Source of the DNA: Treponema sp.
GTDB lineage: Bacteria > Spirochaetota > Spirochaetia > Treponematales > Breznakiellaceae
Assembly: GCA_031254315.1 (NCBI GenBank)
Contig: JAIRUQ010000098.1
Span: 1-52,150 of the forward strand
DNA: 52,150 bases
Direction: 5' to 3'
The notes under the pieces were generated by a model. It was not told the DNA's origin and did not search any database. It saw only the letters and a program-made list of their open reading frames with translations. Of the stretch, positions 33,638 to 42,853 are shown in pieces (position 1 is the stretch's first letter; every line of letters begins with the position of its first letter). The position numbers and the translations under genes were made by a program.

Positions 33638-34228
33638 ATGTTCAACAGTATTCGCGGAATTGTCAGCGAAAAGACCCTAGATGCGGTTTTTGTTCTCTCA
33701 GGCGATATTGAGTGGGAGATCGCTATGCCCGCAAATGATATTCAGACCCTTGCGCTAAACGGCGAGTGCAGGGTTCTGACATGGCTGTACCACAGGGAAG
33801 ACCAGATGAAACTTTTTGGTTTTTCTGATGAAAGGCGGCGCGATACTTTTTTGGAGCTTTTAAAAGTCGAGGGCATTGGTCCTAAGGGCGCGTTAAAAAT
33901 CATGAGCGGCATAAGTCAGGATGATCTTGAAAAGGCTCTTGAAAATGGAGACCTTACGCGCCTTGAGGCTGTTCCGGGATTGGGAAAAAAGACAGCCCAG
34001 AAGATGCTTCTTTCATTAAAGGGAAAACTTGTTCAGACGCAGGCGAAAGGCGCGGTTTCTTCTCCCTACAATGACCTTGTTGAAGCGCTGGCAGAAATGG
34101 GCTATGACAGAAGAGCCGCTACCTTAGCACTGGAAAAAGCAGAAGTGGCGGTTGATAAATCCTTACCGTTAGCTGAAAAAGAAAAATTGTTATTTAAAGA
34201 AGCGATTGTATATTTAAGCGGGACATGA
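33638..34228 (+). CDS. ruvA: Holliday junction branch-migration subunit RuvA
   Basis: 196 residues. FNSIRGIVSEKTLD is the N-terminal OB fold. VEGIGPKGALKIMSGI and VPGLGKKTAQKMLLSLKGKL are the two helix-hairpin-helix motifs that contact the junction. The C-terminal domain (YNDLVEALAEMGYDRRAATL) binds RuvB. It forms a tetramer on the DNA crossover. ruvB starts one base after the stop codon. Confidence 0.96.
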   Translation: MFNSIRGIVSEKTLDAVFVLSGDIEWEIAMPANDIQTLALNGECRVLTWLYHREDQMKLFGFSDERRRDTFLELLKVEGIGPKGALKIMSGISQDDLEKALENGDLTRLEAVPGLGKKTAQKMLLSLKGKLVQTQAKGAVSSPYNDLVEALAEMGYDRRAATLALEKAEVAVDKSLPLAEKEKLLFKEAIVYLSGT

Positions 34229-34229
34229 G

Positions 34230-35267
34230 ATGGAGAAGAAAAAAGTAAAACCCGAAAGCAGTATAGTTCGTCCCGAATCAATAAATGACGATACGCAAGA
34301 CCTTGCCCTGCGCCCCCGAAGTTTGTTGGAGTTTTTAGGACAGAAGGGGATGAAAGAAAATCTGTCGGTTTTTATTTCTGCCGCAAAAGAGCGCGGCGAC
34401 AGTCTTGATCATCTTTTTTTAATTGGACCTGCGGGGCTTGGTAAAACTACAATGGCTCAGGTTGTGGCAAATGAGTTGGGTTCCGGTTTTATTCAGACAA
34501 CAGCTCCCGCGCTTGAAAAACCAAAAGACCTTGTAGGATTTTTAACCAACTTAAAAAAGGGCGATGTGTTTTTTATTGATGAGATTCACAGTCTAAAACC
34601 TGCTATTGAGGAGTTACTCTACATAGCGATGGAAGATTACGGGATTGACTGGGTTGTAGGGCAGGGACCTATGGCAAGAACGATAAGGATCGCTATTAAG
34701 CCCTTTACTCTGGTTGGAGCGACAACAAAAGCAGGAGTTGTTTCCAGTCCTTTAATCAGCCGCTTTGGAATCACCTGCCGTTTTTCCTTTTATGAACTGG
34801 AAGACCTCGAAGCGATTGTCCGCCGCTCCGCGTCCCTCTTAAACGTAAAAATTGAAAATGACGCGGCATCCCTTTTGGCAAAATCTTCAAGGGGCACTCC
34901 GAGGGTTGTAAATCAGTTGTTAAAACGGATGAGAGATTTTGCGCAATACGCAGGAGAGCCCTCAATTACGTTATCTGTTGTGAAAACAGGTTTGTCCCGT
35001 CTTGAGATAGACGAGCTTGGTCTTGAAAAACAAGACAGAGAAATATTAAAAATTATTATAGAACGTTATAAGGGCGGTCCTGTGGGAGCAGAAACTCTTG
35101 CCATTTCGATAGGCGAATCTGTTGAAACTTTAGAAGACTACTACGAGCCATATTTAATTCAAGCGGGGCTTTTACAGCGCACTCCTCGCGGCAGGGTAGT
35201 AACGTCTTTTGCCTACGGTCATTTGGGAATGCCTGACATTCCGCGTAATGAAGGTTCCCTCTTTTAA
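34230..35267 (+). CDS. ruvB: Holliday junction ATPase RuvB
   Basis: 345 residues. RPRSLLEFLGQKGMKENLSV, Walker A GPAGLGKTTMAQ, Walker B FFIDEIHSL, AMEDYGIDWVVGQGPMAR, TLVGATTKAGVVSSPL and the arginine finger in SRFGITCRFSFYE are all present. The winged-helix domain ends RTPRGRVVTSFAYGHLG. It is the hexameric motor for branch migration. The stop overlaps the queA start by one base. Confidence 0.97.
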   Translation: MEKKKVKPESSIVRPESINDDTQDLALRPRSLLEFLGQKGMKENLSVFISAAKERGDSLDHLFLIGPAGLGKTTMAQVVANELGSGFIQTTAPALEKPKDLVGFLTNLKKGDVFFIDEIHSLKPAIEELLYIAMEDYGIDWVVGQGPMARTIRIAIKPFTLVGATTKAGVVSSPLISRFGITCRFSFYELEDLEAIVRRSASLLNVKIENDAASLLAKSSRGTPRVVNQLLKRMRDFAQYAGEPSITLSVVKTGLSRLEIDELGLEKQDREILKIIIERYKGGPVGAETLAISIGESVETLEDYYEPYLIQAGLLQRTPRGRVVTSFAYGHLGMPDIPRNEGSLF

Positions 35268-36334
35268 TGAAGACAAACGATTTTAATTTTGATCTCCCGG
35301 ATGACCTTATAGCGCAACAGCCGCGTCCGCAAAGGGGGGAAAGCCGTCTTATGACATTGGATCGCTCTTGTGGTTCGCGCTCACATACAAGTGTCCTTAA
35401 ATTACCTGACATTCTTTGTGGGAAGAGTTTTTTAAGTCCCACGGGCGAAAAGCCATTGCTGGTTTTTAACGACACTAAAGTCCGTAAAGCGCGGCTGTAT
35501 GCTAAAAATACGCAAACTGGCGCACTAACAGAATTTCTGTTACTACAGGACAAGGACGGAAACGCTTGTTTTTGGAAGGCGCTTGCAAAACGCGCTCGCA
35601 GGATAAAGACGGGAACAGCTTTTATTTTTTTAGACGGCGGCGGCGTACAATGGGCAAAAGCGGTCATCACAGGTTTTGAAGAGGGTTTTATATATCTTGA
35701 GTTTGATCATGCGCTGACTGATGATGATCTTGAAAAGTACGGGCATATTCCACTTCCGCCGTATATTAAACGAAAGGATTTACCTGCCGACGCTGAGCGT
35801 TATCAGACGATTTACGCGAAGCAGACAGGTTCAGCCGCCGCCCCAACGGCAGGATTGCATTTTACGCAGGAACTTTTGAACACACTCGAAGAAAAGGGAA
35901 TTGAGAGAGCGTTTGTTACTCTGCATGTCGGTCTTGGAACATTTTTGCCTGTACGCACCGAAGAAATAGAAGATCATGTAATGCACAAGGAACAGTTTAT
36001 TATTACAGAAGAAAACGCGGCTCTTATTGAGAATGCGCTCGCAAACAAGCGAAAAATAGTCGCTGTCGGCACTACAAGCCTTCGCTCCCTTGAAAGCGCG
36101 TTTAGCGAAGACAGGCTAAAGCGGGGTTGGCAAGATACGTCAATCTTTATCTATCCGGGATACAAGTTTAAGGCAGTAGATGCTTTGTTTACAAATTTTC
36201 ACACCCCGCTTTCTACACTACTGATGCTTGTGTCCGCTTTTGCCGGAAAGGAGCTGATCCTTGAAAGTTATAAAGAAGCTATCCGTGAGGGGTATTACTT
36301 TTTCAGTTATGGCGACGCTATGCTAATATATTGA
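35267..36334 (+). CDS. queA: tRNA queuosine synthesis enzyme QueA
   Basis: 355 residues. FDLPDDLIAQQPRPQRGESRL, LLVFNDTKVRKARLY, GHIPLPPYIKRKDLPADAER, AAPTAGLHFTQELL and FHTPLSTLLMLVSAFAG are family signatures. It transfers the ribose part of S-adenosylmethionine to preQ1 in the wobble position of tRNA. The start codon shares a base with the ruvB stop, so ruvA-ruvB-queA are one unit. Confidence 0.96.
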   Translation: MKTNDFNFDLPDDLIAQQPRPQRGESRLMTLDRSCGSRSHTSVLKLPDILCGKSFLSPTGEKPLLVFNDTKVRKARLYAKNTQTGALTEFLLLQDKDGNACFWKALAKRARRIKTGTAFIFLDGGGVQWAKAVITGFEEGFIYLEFDHALTDDDLEKYGHIPLPPYIKRKDLPADAERYQTIYAKQTGSAAAPTAGLHFTQELLNTLEEKGIERAFVTLHVGLGTFLPVRTEEIEDHVMHKEQFIITEENAALIENALANKRKIVAVGTTSLRSLESAFSEDRLKRGWQDTSIFIYPGYKFKAVDALFTNFHTPLSTLLMLVSAFAGKELILESYKEAIREGYYFFSYGDAMLIY

Positions 36335-36481
36335 GTTATGTGCCATTTACTATAAGAATTAATATGAATGACCGTCCTCAGAGCAGGACGCGATCTGTTA
36401 AACTCTACATTCACACCCTACCTATATCCTTTGATGCTGGGTAAATATTCTTCTCAGACAGTCCCCATCTTAAAAAAGAGC

Positions 36482-36510
36482 TTGTAATCTTCCTTTGGAA
36501 CTGATAGTAT
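36482..36510 (+). promoter_or_regulatory. promoter of the cyclase gene
   Basis: TTGTAA (36482-36487), 17 bp spacer, TAGTAT (36505-36510), then AAGGAG at 36516-36521 and ATG at 36530. Upstream in the same gap, CGTCCT/AGGACG (36373-36390) forms a small hairpin after queA. Confidence 0.55.
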
Positions 36511-36529
36511 ATAAAAAGGAGTTCTTAGC

Positions 36530-38608
36530 ATGGTCAAGGGAAGGCTTTTTTTCAATCTATTGGGACTAATGCTTTTAGGCATTATTGTGTTTGGCTGTAA
36601 ACCGTCTGATCCCGTTGTTTCTGCTTCAAATAACTTTGTTTCCGGTATGGACAGGCTGTATATCGGGGACTTCCTTATTTATTCGGGCAGGAATTCTGAC
36701 AGAGAGAGAATGCTTGCGGCGAACTTTGATTTACCGGGTTTTGCACCATATAATAGAGAAAAACTTATTAACAATGAAGATGACGATAATTATCATGTAT
36801 TTAAGTCAAATTTTTCCGTATCAAAAGATTTTGAAGATAAGGAGCTTACCCTCTATATCGACTATTTTGACATGCCCGTAATCATTCATATAAATGATAT
36901 TACAATTTACAGAAAAGGACTTAAACAGGAAACCAAAAGAAGAGTATATTCCACAGGGTATCAAGTGGCGTTGGATGTGCCTCTTGCCGGGGAGCTGATT
37001 AATTATGACGAAGAGAACAGTCTTGTTGTCGAAGTTTTTCCGTTATACGAAACCAATTCTATGCCTGAACTGTCAATAGCGGAATATAAAGATAATGCGC
37101 AAAAAGTGTTTTTCAAAAATTTCTTTAATACCTATTTGGTGATTGCGGCGCAGTTTTTGGCAATACTTGTCGCGCTATACCATTTTGTTTTATTTCTTTC
37201 CAGAGGCTGTAAGGATAAAAAGTATCTTATTTTCTCATTTTTATCCATGTCTTTCGCCCTTGCTTATGCCAATATAGGATTTTCCTTTGACTCAAATTAT
37301 TATAACGCGATAATAAAAATAACTCGCAGTTTTCAACTGCTCTGTTTTGGCTTTTATTCTCTGTATATTATAGAATCATCAGGACTCTTTCCAAAGCAAA
37401 AAAAATATATTGTAACAGGTATTATTATATTCAGTTTAACGTGCGCCGCGTTTGTAGCTTTACAAAAAGACAAGCACATGGTAAATCTCGCGTTTTCCGT
37501 TATAAGCAATATTTATATAATACCGTTATTACTGCTTTGTATTGTTTTTCCGGTTCTTTCCATCATATTAAAAAAGGATTATATGCTTGCGCCGCTGTTG
37601 TTTACTACGCTGATAGTTTCCGTAGCAAGTCTGCGTGACATGGTGTTATTGAGCAGTAATATTCAACCGCTGTTCTGGTATGTGCCTTATGCTTTTCTTA
37701 CCCTTATAATTGTTATTTACGCAATTCTTGTTTATGAAGAAAGCAAACTTTTTAATCATTTCAAACGTTATGTTCCCGCCGATCTTGTAATCCAGCTTAT
37801 CAACAGAAACATCACTGCGGATTTAGGCGGCGAACAACAGGAGCTTACTGTTTTTTTTAGCGATATTTCTAAGTTCACTTCTATTGTAGAAAAGATGGAA
37901 CCTGAAAAACTTATTAAGGACCTTTGTGTTTATTTTGAAAGTATATCAAAAACTATTTTAGAAAATAAAGGAACCATTGATAAATTTATCGGGGATTCGG
38001 TGATGGCTTTTTGGGGCGCGCCCCTACCGATGGAAAACCACGCCGAGAAAGCCTGTCATACCGCGATTGTAATTCAAAAAAACCTGCGTTACCTTTTACA
38101 ACAGGAAAAGATCGAGTTTGTAACCCGCATTGGTATTCATACCGGTAGTGTTATTGTCGGGAATTTGGGTTACAAAGAAAGATTGAATTATACAATTATA
38201 GGCGATTCTGTTAATGTTTCAAGCAGAATTGAGAGTATAAACAAAATATACGGAACAGAGATAATCGTAAGCGACAGTACCTATAAGGAATGTAAAGACA
38301 ATTTTGAATTCCGTCTTCTGGATCGCGTCTCGCTTCTTGGACACTCCGGCGGAATGAACATCTATGAGTTGATTTCTTTTAAGGATGAGATTGACCTATT
38401 GCAAAAGAGAAATTGCGAGTTATACGAAGAAGGTTTACAGCACTACTTCAGGCAAAACTGGGACAAAGCAATGAATTCTTTTAACGAAATAATAGAATAT
38501 AGCCCGAATGATACGCCAAGCCGCCTTATGATAGACCGGTGTCTCCAGTATAAAGACAATCCGCCGCCGGAAGAATGGAACGGTGTTTTTATTCAAACTG
38601 CGAAATGA
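36530..38608 (+). CDS. membrane class III adenylate/guanylate cyclase with 7TM-type sensor
   Basis: 692 residues. The N-terminal signal ends in VFGC, a possible lipobox. An extracytoplasmic beta-rich domain (about 40-190) resembles 7TMR-DISM sensors. Seven hydrophobic helices follow (about 200-405), then a class III cyclase domain (about 430-610). Metal Asp residues are in FFSDISKF near 445 and FIGDSVMAFWGAP near 485; NYTIIGDSVNVSSRIES near 552 carries the later catalytic residues. The Lys in IDKFIGD favours ATP over GTP. A TPR-like helix pair ends the protein. It should make a cyclic nucleotide in response to an external signal. Confidence 0.88.
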   Translation: MVKGRLFFNLLGLMLLGIIVFGCKPSDPVVSASNNFVSGMDRLYIGDFLIYSGRNSDRERMLAANFDLPGFAPYNREKLINNEDDDNYHVFKSNFSVSKDFEDKELTLYIDYFDMPVIIHINDITIYRKGLKQETKRRVYSTGYQVALDVPLAGELINYDEENSLVVEVFPLYETNSMPELSIAEYKDNAQKVFFKNFFNTYLVIAAQFLAILVALYHFVLFLSRGCKDKKYLIFSFLSMSFALAYANIGFSFDSNYYNAIIKITRSFQLLCFGFYSLYIIESSGLFPKQKKYIVTGIIIFSLTCAAFVALQKDKHMVNLAFSVISNIYIIPLLLLCIVFPVLSIILKKDYMLAPLLFTTLIVSVASLRDMVLLSSNIQPLFWYVPYAFLTLIIVIYAILVYEESKLFNHFKRYVPADLVIQLINRNITADLGGEQQELTVFFSDISKFTSIVEKMEPEKLIKDLCVYFESISKTILENKGTIDKFIGDSVMAFWGAPLPMENHAEKACHTAIVIQKNLRYLLQQEKIEFVTRIGIHTGSVIVGNLGYKERLNYTIIGDSVNVSSRIESINKIYGTEIIVSDSTYKECKDNFEFRLLDRVSLLGHSGGMNIYELISFKDEIDLLQKRNCELYEEGLQHYFRQNWDKAMNSFNEIIEYSPNDTPSRLMIDRCLQYKDNPPPEEWNGVFIQTAK

Positions 38609-38665
38609 GCCTACGGTAGTTTATATCAATTGTAGTTAAACAACTATATAAGGATGGAATAAAAA

Positions 38666-39388
38666 ATGAAAAACAAATGGATTAGAACTCTTTTAATTAT
38701 TAATTTGCTAATTTTGCTTGTACTTAATAGTTGTTACACAATGTTTGATGCTTTGACAAATAATTTAAATGGTATAGAAAAATCATTAAAAGATGTTTAT
38801 ATATTTAATGAAGAAGATAAACGTTATAGAACAACACCACGTCATTCTGATGTAGTATCGGTCACAGTTGCATTAGATAAATACTATACGTTTTCCGAAT
38901 TAATATTAGATGTAAATCTTACAAATAATAGAAATTTTATTATTAGGGATGATAATGGAAGATTGAAAAAAATGAAAATACAAAAATTTGGAGATTATGC
39001 TCTTAATGCATATTATTATAATCCAAATTTGAAAGAAAGTGAAAGATATAGTGATACATTTCAAGGTGTTAGGTTGATTCATTTTAATAGAGCTACGGGA
39101 TTGGAAATTAAAAACTTAAAAGAAATGATAGATAATTATGATAGTATATATGCTCGTATAAACAATCTTCCTGAAATAATAGAAGAAAATAACCAATATA
39201 CAATATATTATAATAATGAAATATATGTTATAAATGATACTAATGATCATACAACTTACATAAATGAAATGCTTAATATAAATGATCAAATTGTTTTTAC
39301 AACTAATAGAGGAGAAAAAATACTCGTATTTAAACGTAGATGGACAGAAAGCGATGCGAGTAATAATTTAAGAAGAATTAGTAGTTAA
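38666..39388 (+). CDS. AT-rich hypothetical lipoprotein
   Basis: 240 residues with lipobox LNSC (Cys23); AAGGATGGAA lies before the ATG. The mature part is rich in Asn, Asp, Tyr and Ile, with no known domain. Composition matches the other orphan lipoproteins and differs from the cyclase and ABC genes on either side. It is the last plus-strand gene before a minus-strand operon. Confidence 0.7.
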   Translation: MKNKWIRTLLIINLLILLVLNSCYTMFDALTNNLNGIEKSLKDVYIFNEEDKRYRTTPRHSDVVSVTVALDKYYTFSELILDVNLTNNRNFIIRDDNGRLKKMKIQKFGDYALNAYYYNPNLKESERYSDTFQGVRLIHFNRATGLEIKNLKEMIDNYDSIYARINNLPEIIEENNQYTIYYNNEIYVINDTNDHTTYINEMLNINDQIVFTTNRGEKILVFKRRWTESDASNNLRRISS

Positions 39389-39432
39389 AGATAATTTTGT
39401 TTGTACTTCGCCTAGACAAAACACGCATTTGT

Positions 39433-40119
39433 TCATTCGTTGATCCTCCCATCCCTCATCTTGACAATCCTATCGCACAGATATTCAACAGCGTCTTTGT
39501 TATGCGAAATAAAGAGAATACTCAGCCCAAGGTTAGAATGAAGTTCCCTGAACAGGTTTAGTATTTGCGCGCCTGTAGAAACGTCAAGGGAACTGATTGC
39601 CTCATCAGCGATTAAAAGGCGGGGCTGGAGAATTAGGGCGCGTCCTATGCAAAGGCGCTGTTTTTGACCGCCTGAAAGTTCATTGACGCGGCGTGTTTTA
39701 TAGGACGGGTCAAGCCCGACCTTCAACAGCATTTCGTCTGTTTTTTGCCTGCGCTCACTAGGAGTGCCAATTTTGTGAATGACAAGCGGCTCTTCCATTA
39801 ACCAGCCGGCTTTTTTCGCAGGATTAAGAGACGCACCCGGCTCCTGAAACACAATTTGAATTTTCTGCGATTTGTTTTCAATCTTTTGCCCGTCAATTAA
39901 AATTTCCCCCTCATGCTCAATAATGCCAAGAATACAGCGCGCGAGAGTTGTTTTACCACAACCGGATTTTCCTGTAAGCCCAAAAATTTCTCCCGCCCGT
40001 AATTCAAGATTGACATGATCTAGGACGTGCTTTATTTCTTTTTTTCCAAAAAGACCGAAATTTCTGCTGACATAGGCGTTTGAGACATCGCAGACAGAAA
40101 GCAAAGGCATGTTATCCAT
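39433..40119 (-). CDS. peptide/nickel-type ABC importer ATPase, DppF/NikE-like
   Basis: 228 residues. Walker A GKSGCGKTT near residue 50, Q-loop VFQEPGASLNPAKK, signature LSGGQKQRLCIGRAL and Walker B LLIADEAISSLD are complete. It is shorter than most DppF proteins because the C-terminal oligopeptide-transporter extension is missing. Its start overlaps the partner ATPase gene by eight bases. It powers import with the partner ATPase at 40112-41098. Confidence 0.9.
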   Translation of the reverse strand: MDNMPLLSVCDVSNAYVSRNFGLFGKKEIKHVLDHVNLELRAGEIFGLTGKSGCGKTTLARCILGIIEHEGEILIDGQKIENKSQKIQIVFQEPGASLNPAKKAGWLMEEPLVIHKIGTPSERRQKTDEMLLKVGLDPSYKTRRVNELSGGQKQRLCIGRALILQPRLLIADEAISSLDVSTGAQILNLFRELHSNLGLSILFISHNKDAVEYLCDRIVKMRDGRINE

Positions 40120-41098
40120 TGCCGCCTCCCGTGTTTGGAAAGAAACAATAAACTTTTCCGCTTTCTGTTTCGGTTGCGCTTGGAAAAGTTTCTTCGCATT
40201 TTTTTTGAGCTTTTTTACAACGTGGCGCGAAAGGGCATCCTGTAAAATTATCCTCTACAGAGGGAACTTTTCCGGGAATGTTCTCAAGGTCTTTGCCGCG
40301 CTTGTCTTTTCCCGGTATCGCGCCAATAAGAGCCTGAGTGTACGGGTGAAGGGGAGAGTAGAGCGCAGAGGATTGTCCTTCTTCAACAATTTTTCCGGCA
40401 TACATGATAAAAAAGCGACTGCAAAATTGGCGTATTATAGAAAGATCGTGTGAGATGATAAGGACTGACGTTTTCTGCTTTTGGTTCATTTCCGTAAGCA
40501 TTGAAAGAATGTTCTCCTGACTTTCAGCGTCAAGAGAACTGGAAGGCTCGTCAGCTAACAAAAGACGCGGACGGCTGATCGCGGCGATTGCCGCCATTAT
40601 CCGCTGACACATTCCGCCTGAAAGCTGGTGAGGATAGGCGTTGTATATTTTTTTCGGTTCGTTGAACCCAAGAAGACGCAACATTTCTAAAACGCGTATT
40701 TTGCAACTTGCTCTGTCGCTCAATTTTAACGGAGCGGCGCTTCCAAGTTCCAGAGCTTCCCTGATCTGCCTGCCAACTCTGAGTAGCGGATTGAGGGATT
40801 GCCTTACCTCCTGAAAAATCATTGATATTTCTTTTCCCCGAATGTTGCAGTAATCTTTTTCACTTAGGGAAGTTAATTGCCGTCCGTTATAAATAATTTC
40901 GCCGCTTAGGACTTTCGCTTTCTGCGGCAGAAGTCCTGCGATAGATAGGGCGGCGAGGGTTTTGCCGCAACCTGTTTCTCCGGCAAGCCCTATAATTTCA
41001 CCTTCGTTAATTGAGAAACTGATATTGTCCACCGCATTAATTGTTTTATCGTCTTTTTTTAAGGCGACAACAAGTTCGCGTACTTCAAGCAAGGGCAT
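40112..41098 (-). CDS. peptide/nickel-type ABC importer ATPase, DppD-like
   Basis: 328 residues from the ATG at 41098 (MPLLEVRELVVALKK). An earlier ATG at 41134 would overlap the permease, and GGAG lies just before 41098. Walker A is GETGCGKTLAALS, Q-loop MIFQEVRQSLNPLLR, signature LSGGMCQRIMAAIA and Walker B LLLADEPSSSLD. The C-terminal GCPFAPRCKKAQKKCEETFP is the Cys-containing oligopeptide/dipeptide transporter domain. Confidence 0.92.
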   Translation of the reverse strand: MPLLEVRELVVALKKDDKTINAVDNISFSINEGEIIGLAGETGCGKTLAALSIAGLLPQKAKVLSGEIIYNGRQLTSLSEKDYCNIRGKEISMIFQEVRQSLNPLLRVGRQIREALELGSAAPLKLSDRASCKIRVLEMLRLLGFNEPKKIYNAYPHQLSGGMCQRIMAAIAAISRPRLLLADEPSSSLDAESQENILSMLTEMNQKQKTSVLIISHDLSIIRQFCSRFFIMYAGKIVEEGQSSALYSPLHPYTQALIGAIPGKDKRGKDLENIPGKVPSVEDNFTGCPFAPRCKKAQKKCEETFPSATETESGKVYCFFPNTGGGNG

Positions 41099-41099
41099 A

Positions 41100-41897
41100 T
41101 CAAACTCCAAACCTTCGCCTAAGACCTTCGCCAAGCATATGAAAGGCGATAACTGTCAGCATGATAAACAATCCCGGAGCTAGGGCGCACCATGGGGCGT
41201 TAAAAAACCATGTTTGCGCTTCGTGTAACATTCTGCCCCATGAAGGATTGGGCGGCTGAATGCCCATGCCAAGGTAACTCATCGCGGCTTCCGCGAGTAT
41301 CGCGTTGGAAAGCCCGATAACTGACGCGGAAAGCAGGGATGGGGCAATATTAGGCAGAATATGTATAAAAGTTAGCCGAAAGAAACCAGCGCCAAGAATT
41401 CTCTCTGCCTGTACAAATTCAGCGTTTTTATACTGCATTGCTCCTGTTCGCATAACGCGTGTAAAACTTGGTATAAAAAGTATTAAAAGCGCGACAAATA
41501 GTGTAAATTGACCATTGTCCATAATGGCAACGAATAAAAGGGCTACTACTATTCCGGGAAAAGAGTTTATCGTGTCTATTATCCGCATAATTATTTCACC
41601 TACGATCCCTCCGATAAAACCTGCTAAAAGTCCAAGTATGCTTCCTGCCGCCGCCGCCCCCGCGACAGTGCATACGGCAAGGAGCAGGGAGTTTCTGCCG
41701 CCTGCCATTATTCGTGAAAATATATCTCTGCCAAAATTGTCGGTTCCTAAGAGGTGGCTTGTACTTGGCGATAACAAGCGGTTGTTATGATCCATACTGT
41801 TGTAATCATGCGGAACCCAAAAAAAACTTAAAAGCGACATCGCGACAATGAAAATGCCGATGGAGGCTCCTATTTTTAGCTCTAAGTTTAGTTTCAT
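41100..41897 (-). CDS. peptide-type ABC importer permease, DppC-like
   Basis: 265 residues with about six membrane helices. HLLGTDNFGRDIFSRIMAGG is the DppC/OppC signature and EAAMSYLGMGIQPPNPSWG is the ATPase-contacting EAA loop. It forms the channel with the DppB-like subunit, whose gene overlaps this one by four bases (41894-41897). Confidence 0.93.
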   Translation of the reverse strand: MKLNLELKIGASIGIFIVAMSLLSFFWVPHDYNSMDHNNRLLSPSTSHLLGTDNFGRDIFSRIMAGGRNSLLLAVCTVAGAAAAGSILGLLAGFIGGIVGEIIMRIIDTINSFPGIVVALLFVAIMDNGQFTLFVALLILFIPSFTRVMRTGAMQYKNAEFVQAERILGAGFFRLTFIHILPNIAPSLLSASVIGLSNAILAEAAMSYLGMGIQPPNPSWGRMLHEAQTWFFNAPWCALAPGLFIMLTVIAFHMLGEGLRRRFGV

Positions 41898-42853
41898 TGA
41901 ATAGCCCTTTTTGACGGTCTTATTCTGGGATCGATTATCATTATAACGATGTCGGCGAGAGTGTTAGCAGAAACTACGACAAAGGCGATATAAACCATTA
42001 ACGCTTGAATTAGCGGATAATCCCTTGAACTAATCGCCCCGATTAACAGTCTTCCAATTCCCGGCACTGAAAAAACCTGTTCAATAACGACACTGCCCGA
42101 TAAAACTTCGGCAATGATCATGCCAAAGACCGTAATTGCAGGGATTGCGGCGTTTTTTAGCACATGACGGCACAGTGTATAAAAACTGTTTGCCCCCTTG
42201 CTTCTCGCGGTTCGTACATAATCGCTTTGCAGTTCAGAAAAGAGCGAGCCTCGAAGGAATTTTGTCAAAACAGCGGCGTTCGGAATAGCGATTGCCAGAG
42301 CGGGGAAAAAAAGACAGCCTAAAAAACCAAAAAAATTTTCCCTGTAATCGATATACTCACCCGGAATAAAGATTTTTAACATAAAACCGAATAAAAAAAT
42401 AAATAAAATTCCTATAAAAAATCCAGGCGCGCTAATTCCCGCGGCTGTAAGAAAATTTATTATACGGTCAAGCAGACTTCCCTCGCGCTTTACCGTTAAA
42501 AGCGAGAGCGGCACTGAAATTATCAATATAAAAAGAAGAGAAAGTATGGCGAGCGAAAAGCTAACCGGAATACGGTGTGAAATCATCGTTGAGATTGCCT
42601 CTCCGTGATAGCGCATGGAGCTACCCGGATTGCCGCGCAGGAGGTTGAAGAGCCAGTCAAAGTAGCGGATAAAAACATTGCGGTTAAGCCCCATTTCTTC
42701 ACGTAACGTCTCAAGTTGTTCAGGAGATGTATTTACATTAGCGGAAAAAACAGCAGGGTCTCCTTTTATAACGCTGAAGGCGAGAAAACATAATATCGAA
42801 ACAAGAAATAATGTGATTAAAGCTACTATAACTCTTCTAAGTATATAGCTCAA
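41894..42853 (-). CDS. peptide-type ABC importer permease, DppB-like
   Basis: 319 residues. The N-terminal helix MSYILRRVIVALITLFLVS, then FIRYFDWLFNLLRGNPGSSM and an EAA loop containing RTARSKGANSFYTLCRHVLK, are typical of DppB/OppB. The stop overlaps the DppC start by four bases. The binding-protein gene lies immediately upstream with no gap. Confidence 0.93.
   Translation of the reverse strand: MSYILRRVIVALITLFLVSILCFLAFSVIKGDPAVFSANVNTSPEQLETLREEMGLNRNVFIRYFDWLFNLLRGNPGSSMRYHGEAISTMISHRIPVSFSLAILSLLFILIISVPLSLLTVKREGSLLDRIINFLTAAGISAPGFFIGILFIFLFGFMLKIFIPGEYIDYRENFFGFLGCLFFPALAIAIPNAAVLTKFLRGSLFSELQSDYVRTARSKGANSFYTLCRHVLKNAAIPAITVFGMIIAEVLSGSVVIEQVFSVPGIGRLLIGAISSRDYPLIQALMVYIAFVVVSANTLADIVIMIIDPRIRPSKRAIQ

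Noticed and set aside
39433-40119. Truncated or broken DppF
   Set aside because: It lacks the C-terminal extension but all ATPase motifs are intact, and short NikE-like partners are normal.
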